Below are positions 17,917 to 26,159 of a stretch of DNA of 64,000 nt, piece by piece (the stretch's first letter is position 1; every line of letters starts with the position of its first letter). Made by a program: the position numbers and the translations under genes. Below the pieces are notes generated by a model. That model was not told the DNA's origin. It did no database searches and worked only from the letters and a program-made list of their open reading frames with translations. The DNA comes from Dyadobacter pollutisoli (GTDB lineage Bacteria > Bacteroidota > Bacteroidia > Cytophagales > Spirosomataceae): contig NZ_CP112998.1 of NCBI RefSeq assembly GCF_026625565.1, forward strand, positions 6,670,501 through 6,734,500, written 5' to 3'.

Positions 17917-20460
17917 TTAAGCAGGAGTTGCGGGAACCTCATTACTAATACGATTACTTACAGGCGTATATATATCCATTTCAGGAGTTTCTATTGTAAC
18001 TATCAGACTATACCGAACTCTCGAATCAAATCTTTTCAATTTTTTCCGAGTACGATACCAACCGTTTTTGGGAAAAATTGCGATAATGTTTCTTTCAGAC
18101 ATTTCTACGGCTGACATTGTAATATAATCTTTACGAATTGAGCCTTTAGAACCTAATCTTCCAATCGTCCAGGGTTCACCTATTCCATTCCTCTCATCGT
18201 TTGGAATCTCAGTCACGGCGGAAACCCTTCTTTCAAAAATCCTTACTGGTTCGCCGGCCTTTATAACCGCAAAATCTAAACCATGAGAATGATAATGATA
18301 GTTTTTTAAGTATCTCTTTCCTCCGGGATTCGGTTCAATATAATATGATAGGGTTATTATTAATGTCGCATCCGCTTCGCCCAAATCTCGCAGTACATCC
18401 GCCGGCCATGGTAGTGTGTAAAGGTGATATTCATCAAAAGAGACAGTCTGTCCAACCCTTTTAAATGGTTTTATCTCTCGCTCCGCAATCAAGGTCACAC
18501 TATTGGTAGCGCTATTTAAAGCTCGTTCTAAATTCGGAACTCCGTAGCCAAATGTTCTCAGCAATTCCCTTTTTTGGGTTTCGTTAAATCTTCTAATAGC
18601 TTGGGGATCGGCCATAATTGTAGTCCAATTTGCCGAATGAATCAATAATGCTCTGATTGTTTCCGGCCAGAGATCTGGAAAAGATGATCGCAATTCAGCA
18701 ATCATCTTTGCGGCGAGCGCCGCTGAGGCGCTAGTATCTCCAAATGGACGAAAAACATAATTGGGATATTCGGAGTCTGCTGAAAAGAGCTTTAACGAAT
18801 CATGGTCGGAAACGCTCGTTCCATCCGTAGACGAATTACCCCCTTCAAATACTACATCCGGTTTATTTGGCCATTGCGTTTCCCAGTTTAAGGAAGTTGA
18901 ATTACAAGGTGACATTCCACCATTCGGCGCTAACGCAGTGAGACCAGTAGCGGCATCGATTCGATCCTTCCGAGTATAAGCGCCAACCGCAATTGCGTTG
19001 TATGCCTGCGCAGGATCGTGAATAGATTCATCGCGATTTACTCCTGGATAGTCCTCATGTCTTTGTAGTGATACATTTCCGCTACTTATCACCATGATCT
19101 GAGGATAAAACGGGTCAAAGGATAAACCTAAAACTATTTTGTCAATTGCTGCGGACCAAGCAGATGGCCTGCCTCTAAATGCAAGGGTTTTATCTGTTAC
19201 CGTTAAGCAATATACTCTCTGATTTTCTGGTCGATCAATGAGAGGTGTATTGACTGCTCCCTCTGTTATAGCAGCATACAGATCTGGATCATTCGCATCA
19301 TTATCCTGATATATTTTGTATGATTCCACCGAATGTCTAACCACAATGCTTGCTGCATTTGACAGTGCGTCTACGAAATCCCCATAAATGGCCAGCGCCG
19401 CGACGGCGGTCCCATGTCCGCCGTTTCCAGCTCCATCACCAACTCCCCATGCTTCATTATAGGTATATAAAAACTCATCTGGCATCAATTGACTTAGTAC
19501 CGGATGCTGGTTATTGACTCCACTATCCAGTATGCATACTAAAACCGGTAATAGATCATCGGATATTTCGGTGCGTTGTATTAAATCCTCTAAATACTCT
19601 TTTCGATCAATATTATTTACATTCCTATGACTGATGAAATCTGCCACTTCCTGGGGTTTTCTCAGTTCAGCTAGGCTATCAAGAAAAAGAAGTGATTGAG
19701 TCAACTGACCAATGGTCGCTTTGACAAGACGTACTCTGTGCTCGGTCAGAACTAATTCCGAACGTCCGATTATACAACCGACAGCTTCCAAATTATTTAA
19801 TGCTCTGCCAATATTTTCGCGGTCATTAGAACTTTTCCTAAACCATACTTCCCACCAAATGCTGTCATTTGTGTTCGGAAATGGTATTTCAGGTTCATCA
19901 GCCCAGAAAGACCTCAAAGTTGCCAGCCTTATTGAGCTAATATTATTTACTAGCTTATAATTTTTTGGGTTGCCTGTATCAATTTTTTCATCAGTATCCG
20001 GATCTTTTTTGAAAATATTCTCAACCAGATATTGTTCGATTTTTCTAATAAAAGCACTTATTGCCCCTTGTTTGACTAGTACTGTCGCGTGAAATCTGGT
20101 CATCTCATTCCCGTTTACAATACCTTTCTCTACCCTTGTAGTTAAGAGCTGAAAATCATATGTCCTTGTTGTATCCTGATCCAAACTCTCAAATTGCAAA
20201 GCATAGCCCCACTCAGACGTAAATTCAATGTAAATAACATCGTCTCGAACTATTTCAGGAGGTAAGTCTAACTCCGCGTTAATTCTAAACTGCTCTCTAA
20301 ATGAATTGAGCTGCCTAATCAACGCTTGTCCATGAATTGCCCTAGTTTGGTTTTTCACCTCTAAGGATGGACCAACAACAGTTGTGGGATATTTATAAGG
20401 TAGGGCGGTACTGTATTTATTTCCTAGATAGACATGGGGCTTCGGTTCAATATTAGCCAT
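17917..20460 (-). CDS. ietS: S8 subtilase, IetS-like
   Basis: 847 residues with no signal peptide, so cytosolic. The subtilisin catalytic set is intact: D312 in CILDSGV, H349 in GGHGTAVAAL, oxyanion N462 in VISSGNVS, and S577 in FGDTSASAAL. About 280 residues precede the protease domain and 230 follow it. The gene overlaps the AAA ATPase gene by 8 bp (20453-20460), a sign of tight coupling. A cytosolic subtilase fused by overlap to a small AAA ATPase is the layout of IetAS, known as a plasmid-stability and antiphage module with the protease as the toxic part. The name rests on architecture, not a search. Confidence 0.75.
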   Translation of the reverse strand: MANIEPKPHVYLGNKYSTALPYKYPTTVVGPSLEVKNQTRAIHGQALIRQLNSFREQFRINAELDLPPEIVRDDVIYIEFTSEWGYALQFESLDQDTTRTYDFQLLTTRVEKGIVNGNEMTRFHATVLVKQGAISAFIRKIEQYLVENIFKKDPDTDEKIDTGNPKNYKLVNNISSIRLATLRSFWADEPEIPFPNTNDSIWWEVWFRKSSNDRENIGRALNNLEAVGCIIGRSELVLTEHRVRLVKATIGQLTQSLLFLDSLAELRKPQEVADFISHRNVNNIDRKEYLEDLIQRTEISDDLLPVLVCILDSGVNNQHPVLSQLMPDEFLYTYNEAWGVGDGAGNGGHGTAVAALAIYGDFVDALSNAASIVVRHSVESYKIYQDNDANDPDLYAAITEGAVNTPLIDRPENQRVYCLTVTDKTLAFRGRPSAWSAAIDKIVLGLSFDPFYPQIMVISSGNVSLQRHEDYPGVNRDESIHDPAQAYNAIAVGAYTRKDRIDAATGLTALAPNGGMSPCNSTSLNWETQWPNKPDVVFEGGNSSTDGTSVSDHDSLKLFSADSEYPNYVFRPFGDTSASAALAAKMIAELRSSFPDLWPETIRALLIHSANWTTIMADPQAIRRFNETQKRELLRTFGYGVPNLERALNSATNSVTLIAEREIKPFKRVGQTVSFDEYHLYTLPWPADVLRDLGEADATLIITLSYYIEPNPGGKRYLKNYHYHSHGLDFAVIKAGEPVRIFERRVSAVTEIPNDERNGIGEPWTIGRLGSKGSIRKDYITMSAVEMSERNIIAIFPKNGWYRTRKKLKRFDSRVRYSLIVTIETPEMDIYTPVSNRISNEVPATPA

Positions 20461-21436
20461 TGGCTTCTTTGCGCTTTTTTAGGATAGTTTTGAAAAAATC
20501 AAGGTCTAAATTTTCTTTTCCCTTTAAGACCATATTTTTAATTACTTCCCGACATGCTTTTGTTAATTCAGAATAATTCATTCCGCTAGCAATCTTCGAT
20601 ATTTCCTTGTAATTGATCCTTCTATTGAAAGAATAAGAGCTCATATTTTTACTAATAACCTCCTGAATTTGAGCCTCGTTTGGTAACGGATAAGATACAA
20701 TTTCGTCGAATCTTCTAAATAAAGCTGTATCTAGGCTCTCTGGCATGTTAGTGGCGGCTATAATAATGCTATTACTTTTGTCTTTCTCGATGTTAATTAA
20801 GAAACTATTCAAAACTCTCTTTACTTCGCCAATGTCTTGTCCTTGATTTCTATGAGAACCAATTGAATCAAATTCATCAAACAGGTACACGGCACGATGA
20901 TCAATCATTGCGTCAAAAATGAGTCGTAGCTTGCTAATAGATTCACCTAGAAATTTGGACATTAATCCATCCAGCCGAATAATGTAAACTGCTAATCCAA
21001 GCTCTCCTGCTATCGCCTGAGCAGTCATTGTCTTACCAGTTCCAGGAGGGCCAGTCAACAAAAGTTTTCTAGTAGGTTCAAGATTGTGTTTTTTCAAAAT
21101 TTCCCACCTCTGCTGCTCTTCTATTAACTTCTCGAGATGCGCGCTAACATTATTATCTAAAACTAGATCATTTAGTTTTATTCTAGGAACAAAGACCTCG
21201 ATCAGCTCCTGCAATTCCCTTTTTGGCAGAGACAATTGAACTGACTTCCCTTCAATGGTTGATGTGGAGCGCTCTTTCTTAGCTTTATCTATAATAGCCT
21301 TCAACTCTTGGGCAAAGAGGTTATGCCCCTGTCTAGCCTCAGTAGCAGCGATTTGTAATGCGGTTGTGAAGAAGCGACTATCGTCGCTCTCCCCAAATGA
21401 TTTTATTAAGTTCTTTATTTGATTAGCTGCTGCCAT
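20453..21436 (-). CDS. ietA: AAA+ ATPase, IetA-like
   Basis: 327 residues. A helical N-terminal region (1-90) is followed by a classic AAA module. Walker A is GPPGTGKT (129-136) and Walker B AVYLFDEFD (D187/E188). Sensor 1 is N230, and the arginine-finger region RRFD is at 241-244. The module resembles FtsH/CDC48-type ATPases but has no protease of its own; the overlapping subtilase supplies that. By analogy with IetA it would hold the protease in check or deliver substrates on a trigger. It is the first gene of the three-gene unit; the 440 bp upstream carry no clear gene. Confidence 0.78.
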   Translation of the reverse strand: MAAANQIKNLIKSFGESDDSRFFTTALQIAATEARQGHNLFAQELKAIIDKAKKERSTSTIEGKSVQLSLPKRELQELIEVFVPRIKLNDLVLDNNVSAHLEKLIEEQQRWEILKKHNLEPTRKLLLTGPPGTGKTMTAQAIAGELGLAVYIIRLDGLMSKFLGESISKLRLIFDAMIDHRAVYLFDEFDSIGSHRNQGQDIGEVKRVLNSFLINIEKDKSNSIIIAATNMPESLDTALFRRFDEIVSYPLPNEAQIQEVISKNMSSYSFNRRINYKEISKIASGMNYSELTKACREVIKNMVLKGKENLDLDFFKTILKKRKEANG

Positions 21437-21878
21437 CGTATTTCGGGTATTGGTAGCTGTAAAATTAGTCTAAACTTGATAACATTCACTTAGCCACGAA
21501 GAGCAATCAGTCTAATATAATACATTCTGGATCCATACTTAGTTAAAAAGAAGCTCCTACCAAAAACATACCTAGAATCTATTTACCCTTCATCTAAATT
21601 GTTCTCATATCCCATCGCTTGATGCCGCAGACGCCGATCTATTTCCGGTACCAGATAAAACAATTAATTGCACTATCCCAACAAACACCTTCCCTATCAG
21701 AAGAACTTTCCATCTTCCTTAAATTCCAGTAAACTATTGACAACCAATCCACGTTAACCAAATTGAAGGCAATAGAAGACATTCAAAGAACTGTAAATAT
21801 TCCCCTCATTCCATAACTATTTTAATACCACAGAAAAGCCCCACACAGAAACACGGGGCATTGAAAACAGAAATTACC
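21437..21878. other. Gene-poor stretch upstream of the IetA-like gene
   Basis: No convincing gene. An ATG at 21622 opens 36 codons (MPQTPIYFRYQIKQ...) with coding-like composition, stops at TAA 21730, and then stays open in the same frame for about 25 more codons. It may be a short peptide or a decayed gene. A weak hairpin GCCCC...GGGGC lies at 21838-21859. The stretch is AT-rich like the genes beside it. Confidence 0.35.
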
Positions 21879-22250
21879 ATGATACAAATACAAAAACACA
21901 CAAAACAGGACAAGTCGAAGAGCCAGTCTCAGGAGTTTACAACAAACCGTTACTCAGTACTTTATACGTTGAAAGGCCAGTACCAACACGTGGGCTGCTC
22001 GTCGGAGGAAGAAGCGCAATACGTGCTAGGCACCCTCATGACCGACGGCAACCGCATTCCCATCGGCATCTACGACTCCAAAACCGACATTTTCGAATGG
22101 GAAATCATCGGCCAATACTTTCACAGCCAGGACCTCATGAGTAACCCCGAAGAACGCCTGCAAGAAGCCCTCACCGTTTCAAAAGCATTAAGAAGAAGAG
22201 ACAGCAGCTGGCAGCCAGGGGTAATGGAGAGAGCGAGTTTCTTTGCTTGA
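21879..22250 (+). CDS. Hypothetical protein
   Basis: 123 residues from the ATG at 21879 (a TTG at 21861 would add six residues). A Lys/Gln-rich N-terminus precedes a compact alpha/beta segment (NRYSVLYTLKGQYQHVGCSS ... GNRIPIGIYD) and a helical C-terminus. I do not recognise the family. It faces away from the IetAS-like unit and returns to the higher GC of the host, so it may mark the edge of the acquired segment. Confidence 0.5.
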   Translation: MIQIQKHTKQDKSKSQSQEFTTNRYSVLYTLKGQYQHVGCSSEEEAQYVLGTLMTDGNRIPIGIYDSKTDIFEWEIIGQYFHSQDLMSNPEERLQEALTVSKALRRRDSSWQPGVMERASFFA

Positions 22251-22267
22251 TAGCGTTGTGCATGTAC

Positions 22268-22304
22268 TTCGACTGCCCGGCGGCCCGGTGCGCTCAGCAT
22301 GACA
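22268..22304. repeat. REP-like palindrome copy 1 (interrupted)
   Basis: CTTCGACTGC (22268-22277) and GCGCTCAGCATGACA (22290-22304) are the two halves of the repeat seen whole at 22811. Here they are separated by a short GC-rich insertion containing CCGGCGGCCCGG. Confidence 0.6.
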
Positions 22305-22389
22305 AAAGTTGGTTAGGCGAGAGCCTTTATTGTTAATGAAAACTGTTACTTTTTTGCATTGGTGCGTCTAATAAAAAACGACGCAGCCA

Positions 22390-22716
22390 ATGCATACTAA
22401 AACCTATTTTGTCTACATCCTAAAATGCGCGGATGATAGCTATTACACCGGCATAACCAACAACCTCGACCGCCGACTTGCCGAACATAATTCAGGTTTT
22501 AATCCTGAATGTTACACCGCGTCCAGGCGGCCTGTTGAGCTTGCCTTTGCTTTTGAATTCAAATACGTTGATAAGGCGATTGCCTTTGAGAAGCAGGTTA
22601 AGGGTTGGAGCAGGAAGAAAAAGGAGGCGATTATTAGGGATAATTGGGAGGCTTTGAAGGATTTGGCGAAATGCGTGAATGGGACGCATTGGCGCGAGAA
22701 GGGTTTGGAGAAGTAG
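22390..22716 (+). CDS. GIY-YIG nuclease-family protein
   Basis: 108 residues consisting of a single GIY-YIG domain: YFVYILKCADDSYYTGITNN (about 6-25) with the following RRLAEHNSG and a KAIAFEKQVKGWSRKKKEA helix. Stand-alone proteins of this size (UPF0213/YhbQ-like) are common, may nick DNA, and often lie near repeats. It is flanked on both sides by REP-like palindromes, which would fit a role in their maintenance or simple insertion bias (inference). Confidence 0.88.
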   Translation: MHTKTYFVYILKCADDSYYTGITNNLDRRLAEHNSGFNPECYTASRRPVELAFAFEFKYVDKAIAFEKQVKGWSRKKKEAIIRDNWEALKDLAKCVNGTHWREKGLEK

Positions 22717-22743
22717 GGCATTGTTATTCTTTTTGCTGCCCTT

Positions 22744-22857
22744 TGTCAGCCTGAGCGGAGTCGAAGGGCAGGAGTACTATGCAAAAAATTGTTGTACCTA
22801 CCAGTGGCGTGCTTCGACTGCGCTCAGCATGACAATAAAAGGGCGCTCAGCATGACA
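22744..22857. repeat. REP-like palindromic repeats, inverted pair
   Basis: TGTCAGCCTGAGCGGAGTCG (22744-22763, continuing AAGGG) is nearly the reverse complement of the copy at 22811-22834 (CTTCGACTGCGCTCAGCATG...). A partial third copy GCGCTCAGCATGACA follows at 22843-22857. The same motif is dispersed through many Bacteroidota genomes. Confidence 0.7.
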
Positions 22858-22890
22858 AGTATGCTCATCTCATCCTCACTAATCTTCCCG

Positions 22891-23625
22891 TCAAACCAAC
22901 ACACCCCCACCATCCACAACCACTGTCTGCCCGGTACCAAAAGTCTGCTCCATCAGATACACGTAAGCCCGCGCAATCTCCTCCGCCTGCCCCACATGCT
23001 TCACAGGAAGCGACCCGGCCACAGAAGCATAAAATCCATCACGCTCGCTGACAGGCATATTACTCCACAAATCGGTAGTTACTACGCCGGGAGAAACGAT
23101 GTTGACGCGGACCGGAGCCAGTTCCATTGCCATGGCGCGTGTGAAACCTTCCATGGCGGCACAGATGCTCGCGCCCAGAGCCCAGCCTGCATTGGGTCGG
23201 TTGCTTGCGATACCGCTCGTGAGTACCATCGAGCCGCCAGGATTGATAGTCGTCGAAGCATGTTTCACGGCAGCGAAGGCACCCCAATAACGGATATCCC
23301 AAAACTTGCGGGCTCCTGCCACGTCGGTATCGCTGACATTACCGAGCATCAGATTTTCGCCAGCAGTATACACCAGGTGATCAAATGGCCCGATGGTTTC
23401 AAACAGTTGTTGAATCTGCGTTTCGTTCGTGACGTCGACTGCATATCCCGCACTGTTTTCGGGTAATGTTTCGAGGGCTTTGTTAACTCGCTCCTGGTTG
23501 CTGGATACGATTACGACATGCGCCTGTTTAGCTGCGACGGCCTGCGCGACGGCAAATCCAATTCCCGCACTTCCTCCGATAATGACGATTTTTTTGTTTT
23601 GCAAAGGCTCTGATTTCTGTTCCAT
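22891..23625 (-). CDS. SDR-family protein lacking catalytic Tyr/Lys
   Basis: 244 residues with a Rossmann fold (GGSAGIG at 17-23, the NAG-like TAGEN near 86-90, and PGVVTTDLW). The tetrad Ser is present (S136 in VLTSGIAS). The expected YxxxK is replaced by G150 and C154 in ALGASICAAMEGF, so normal SDR chemistry is not possible. This matches the Lin1944-like SDR subgroup, which lacks the active-site residues and has no assigned function. The -7 box TACCTTTG lies at 23667-23660, about 35 bp upstream. A Crp/Fnr gene follows 86 bp upstream on the same strand. Confidence 0.82.
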   Translation of the reverse strand: MEQKSEPLQNKKIVIIGGSAGIGFAVAQAVAAKQAHVVIVSSNQERVNKALETLPENSAGYAVDVTNETQIQQLFETIGPFDHLVYTAGENLMLGNVSDTDVAGARKFWDIRYWGAFAAVKHASTTINPGGSMVLTSGIASNRPNAGWALGASICAAMEGFTRAMAMELAPVRVNIVSPGVVTTDLWSNMPVSERDGFYASVAGSLPVKHVGQAEEIARAYVYLMEQTFGTGQTVVVDGGGVLV

Positions 23626-23659
23626 TGTTTTCGATTTTTAATGTTGTGGATCACGAAAA

Positions 23660-23667
23660 CAAAGGTA
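23660..23667 (-). promoter_or_regulatory. Putative -7 box of the SDR gene
   Basis: TACCTTTG on the minus strand fits the Bacteroidota TAnnTTTG consensus, 35 bp upstream of the ATG at 23625. No well-spaced -33 TTG is obvious. Confidence 0.45.
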
Positions 23668-23711
23668 GAATGTGTCTTTCCGGGAGTATTTAACAAATGG
23701 TAAAAAGCGTT

Positions 23712-24293
23712 TCAACGCACATTTTTGCGGATGCGGCTTAGGGATTGTTGCGTAATGCCTAGGTAAGAAGCAACATCGCTGAGGGGAACGCGGAGCGCAA
23801 TTTCGGGCTGGCGTGTGCGGAATGTTTCGTACCGGGAAGAAGCATCTTCGCCCATATATGCATTGCGAATGGCGATTTTGTCAAGCAACGCCCGATGCAT
23901 GATGCTCATGATCAATTCTTTGAGATAAGGAAGCGCTTCAAAAAGTGCGAGGAGTTTTTGCTTGGGTATCACCACTAGTTCGCATTCGATGGCCGTTACA
24001 ATGCTTTCATGCGCGGGAACGCCATTTTCGAAACTGTGTAGAATGGTGCAGAATTGGTTTTCTTTGAGGAAGAACTGGGTTACTGCATTTCCTCTCTCGT
24101 TATTGGTAACAATTTTCAAAATGCCTTTGCAGATAAAGAATAGCTCACTGGCGACGCGACCTTGTTCGAGGAGTGTTACTTTGTTCTCAACTTTGCGGAA
24201 TGCGAGGTGTTCCGAGATGGTTTGCAGGTCGCCGGCTGGGATTTGGCGGTGAGATTGGAGGAAGGTTAGGAATGGGTGGTGGTATGGGGACAT
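23712..24293 (-). CDS. Crp/Fnr-family transcriptional regulator
   Basis: 193 residues: a cyclic-nucleotide-binding-like beta-roll (about 25-125, LLEQGRVASELFFICKGILKI) and a short C-terminal helix-turn-helix (PLSDVASYLGITQQSLSRIRK). The arginine/glutamate phosphate-binding cassette of true cAMP-binding CRP is not evident. Members of this Bacteroidota subgroup often sit beside, and control, one oxidoreductase gene; here the SDR gene lies 86 bp downstream. Confidence 0.85.
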   Translation of the reverse strand: MSPYHHPFLTFLQSHRQIPAGDLQTISEHLAFRKVENKVTLLEQGRVASELFFICKGILKIVTNNERGNAVTQFFLKENQFCTILHSFENGVPAHESIVTAIECELVVIPKQKLLALFEALPYLKELIMSIMHRALLDKIAIRNAYMGEDASSRYETFRTRQPEIALRVPLSDVASYLGITQQSLSRIRKNVR

Positions 24294-24308
24294 TGCAAAT
24301 GGTATAAC

Positions 24309-24503
24309 TCATTTTACCTTGCCATTTTTCCGCAAAAACTCCATGGCTTCGTCTTGGGATACAAATTCTCCATCCTTGCGTTCCTCGTAAAGTATGGTGT
24401 CTATAAGATCTTCTACGAGCTCGGTTTTTGCGCTGGCATTAATGGTTATGCGCTTTACGTTACCTTTTGGTGTGTATTCGGTTTTGATACCTGCCAGTTT
24501 CAT
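24309..24503 (-). CDS. Small hypothetical protein
   Basis: 64 residues, charged, with a strand-rich N-terminus (KTEYTPKGNVKRITINASAK) and two predicted helices (ELVEDLIDTILYEERK, QDEAMEFLRKNGK). Size and layout resemble antitoxins of RelE/ParE-type pairs common in this group, but no toxin gene adjoins it; the Crp/Fnr gene starts 15 bp downstream. The function is unknown. Confidence 0.55.
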   Translation of the reverse strand: MKLAGIKTEYTPKGNVKRITINASAKTELVEDLIDTILYEERKDGEFVSQDEAMEFLRKNGKVK

Positions 24504-24577
24504 GAGATAGTGTTTTTGCTTTTAACAAATTTAACCTTTCGGCCAGAATAAAAAAATCCGACTATGTGCTATTTACC

Positions 24578-24940
24578 TCAAAAATGCAAAACCACCAACG
24601 CCACAATCGCCGGTAGCGCTTGTACGTAAAAGATCTTTTTGCTGGCGGTAACAGCCCCGTAAATTCCAGCCACAATCACACAGGTGAGAAAGAAAATGGC
24701 AACGTGGAATCTCCAATGGTGCTCCTCGATGAAAAATGTCCAGATCAGGCCTGCGGCTAAAAATCCGTTATAAAGTCCCTGATTGGCGGCCAGCGTTTTC
24801 GTGGGCTTGAACAATTCCGGTGCCAGGGAGCCTTTGAATACTTCTTTGCCTTTGGTTTCCCAGGCGAACATTTCGAGATACATGATGTAGAAGTGTTCGA
24901 GAGCGACGAGGCCTACGAGGATTTTACCGAGGATTTCCAT
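24578..24940 (-). CDS. DUF1304 membrane protein
   Basis: 120 residues with four hydrophobic segments. It contains the DUF1304 signature LVALEHFYIMYLEMFAW (about 11-27) and TLAANQGLYNGFLAAGL (about 49-65). It is an inner-membrane protein of unknown function. The DUF1059 gene lies upstream on the same strand but is separated by a strong terminator, so this gene probably has its own promoter. Confidence 0.85.
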   Translation of the reverse strand: MEILGKILVGLVALEHFYIMYLEMFAWETKGKEVFKGSLAPELFKPTKTLAANQGLYNGFLAAGLIWTFFIEEHHWRFHVAIFFLTCVIVAGIYGAVTASKKIFYVQALPAIVALVVLHF

Positions 24941-24969
24941 TGCTGTTTTGGTTTAATTCATGGTAAGGT

Positions 24970-25005
24970 ACAAAAAAACAGGCTGACACATAAAGCGCCA
25001 GCCTG
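24970..25005 (-). terminator. Intrinsic terminator after the DUF1059 gene
   Basis: The stem CAGGCTG / CAGCCTG (25005-24999 with 24985-24979, read on the minus strand) is followed by a run of seven T residues on that strand. It ends transcription of the DUF1059 gene about 70 bp after its stop. Confidence 0.8.
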
Positions 25006-25073
25006 CCGGAATTTGAATTAATGTTACTAAGCTTTTCCTTGGATGAACCGAGTGCTGCGGGTACGGAAGCCGG

Positions 25074-25247
25074 TTAGTTTTCGTCTTTGATCAGCGTTTG
25101 CAGCTGTCCTGCAAGCTCGGAGGTGACCTGTACGCCGTGGGCTTCAAGAGCGTGCGCTGCGGCCAGAGTTAGTACTTCTTCGTCGGTGGGGGCTTTAATA
25201 ACACCTTCACAATCAAATCCCGCATCGCGGCAATGTAGCGTTTTCAT
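25074..25247 (-). CDS. DUF1059 small protein
   Basis: 57 residues. It starts MKTLHCRDAGFDCEGVIKAP, the conserved core of DUF1059, with both cysteines (C6 and C13) and the later DEEVLTLAAAHALEAHGV helix. It is a short cytosolic protein of unknown function, found widely in bacteria and archaea. It lies immediately upstream of a clear terminator and downstream (on the minus strand) of a Crp/Fnr regulator gene. Confidence 0.85.
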   Translation of the reverse strand: MKTLHCRDAGFDCEGVIKAPTDEEVLTLAAAHALEAHGVQVTSELAGQLQTLIKDEN

Positions 25248-25386
25248 AGCTTTTAAAGTTTTAAATGGTTAATAAATAAATACGTGGCAATGAATGATCT
25301 TTTCATCGTGATATATTTTTGTGTGACGCAAAAATAATCCGCACTACCGGCTCACGACGGTATCAAAAGATACACAACCCCAAAAT

Positions 25387-26016
25387 TTATTTTAACCGGA
25401 TATATCCTCTGAAAAGGTTGAGCTTACCATGCTGTTCGAAGCCTTTCAATATCCTTGAAATGACCACCCGGGTCGTTCCCAGCTCGTAGGCCAGCTGCTG
25501 ATGTGAGATTACTATTTTAGTAGTGCTTTCCTGCCGTGACCGGTTGGCCAGATACGTCATTACCCGCTTTTCGATCGGGTCGAAGGCAACGCTCTCAAAC
25601 GAGCCGAGCAACTCTTCATACCGGCTTCGGAATGTCTGGATCAGGAACGAATTCCATGATGGATATTTGAGCTGCCATTCACTGACCATTCGGGTAGGGA
25701 AAACGAAGATCTCGGACGGCTCCGTCGCAACACCGTACGAAACACTGGTATTGCTGAAATACGCTGCGGAAAGCGACATCATGCAGGTTTGGCCGGCCCG
25801 CACATAATACAACAGGATTTCCCGGTCTTCTTTTTGCTGAAAAACCCTGATCTCGCCTTTGAGTACGATCGGTAAAAAATCGAGATACTGCCCTTCGCGG
25901 ACAATGGTATCACCTTTCCCGACGACCAAATACTTGCCATGCCGGCTCATTTCCTGCCTCAGTTCGGGTTCGGCAAATGCCACGGGAAGCTTCGCCAGAA
26001 GTTCGTTTGGTTCCAT
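25387..26016 (-). CDS. Crp/Fnr-family transcriptional regulator
   Basis: 209 residues. A cyclic-nucleotide-binding-like domain (about 30-125) is followed by a winged helix-turn-helix (ISHQQLAYELGTTRVVISRILKGFE, about 170-194). It is divergent from the metallo-beta-lactamase gene across 143 bp, so it may control that gene. The Cys-rich Fe-S ligands of FNR are absent. The effector is unknown. Confidence 0.87.
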   Translation of the reverse strand: MEPNELLAKLPVAFAEPELRQEMSRHGKYLVVGKGDTIVREGQYLDFLPIVLKGEIRVFQQKEDREILLYYVRAGQTCMMSLSAAYFSNTSVSYGVATEPSEIFVFPTRMVSEWQLKYPSWNSFLIQTFRSRYEELLGSFESVAFDPIEKRVMTYLANRSRQESTTKIVISHQQLAYELGTTRVVISRILKGFEQHGKLNLFRGYIRLK

Positions 26017-26159
26017 AAGAAGTTACTAAGGGTTCTCTTGGGAAAAGGTATAAAAAAAACGTGGCAAAGTCTGTTTTATGAATTAAATGCGCACACAAAA
26101 TTGCCTTATCTTGCGTTAAAAGTTACATAGGCGATTAGTCATCACTCCAAACAAATTTT

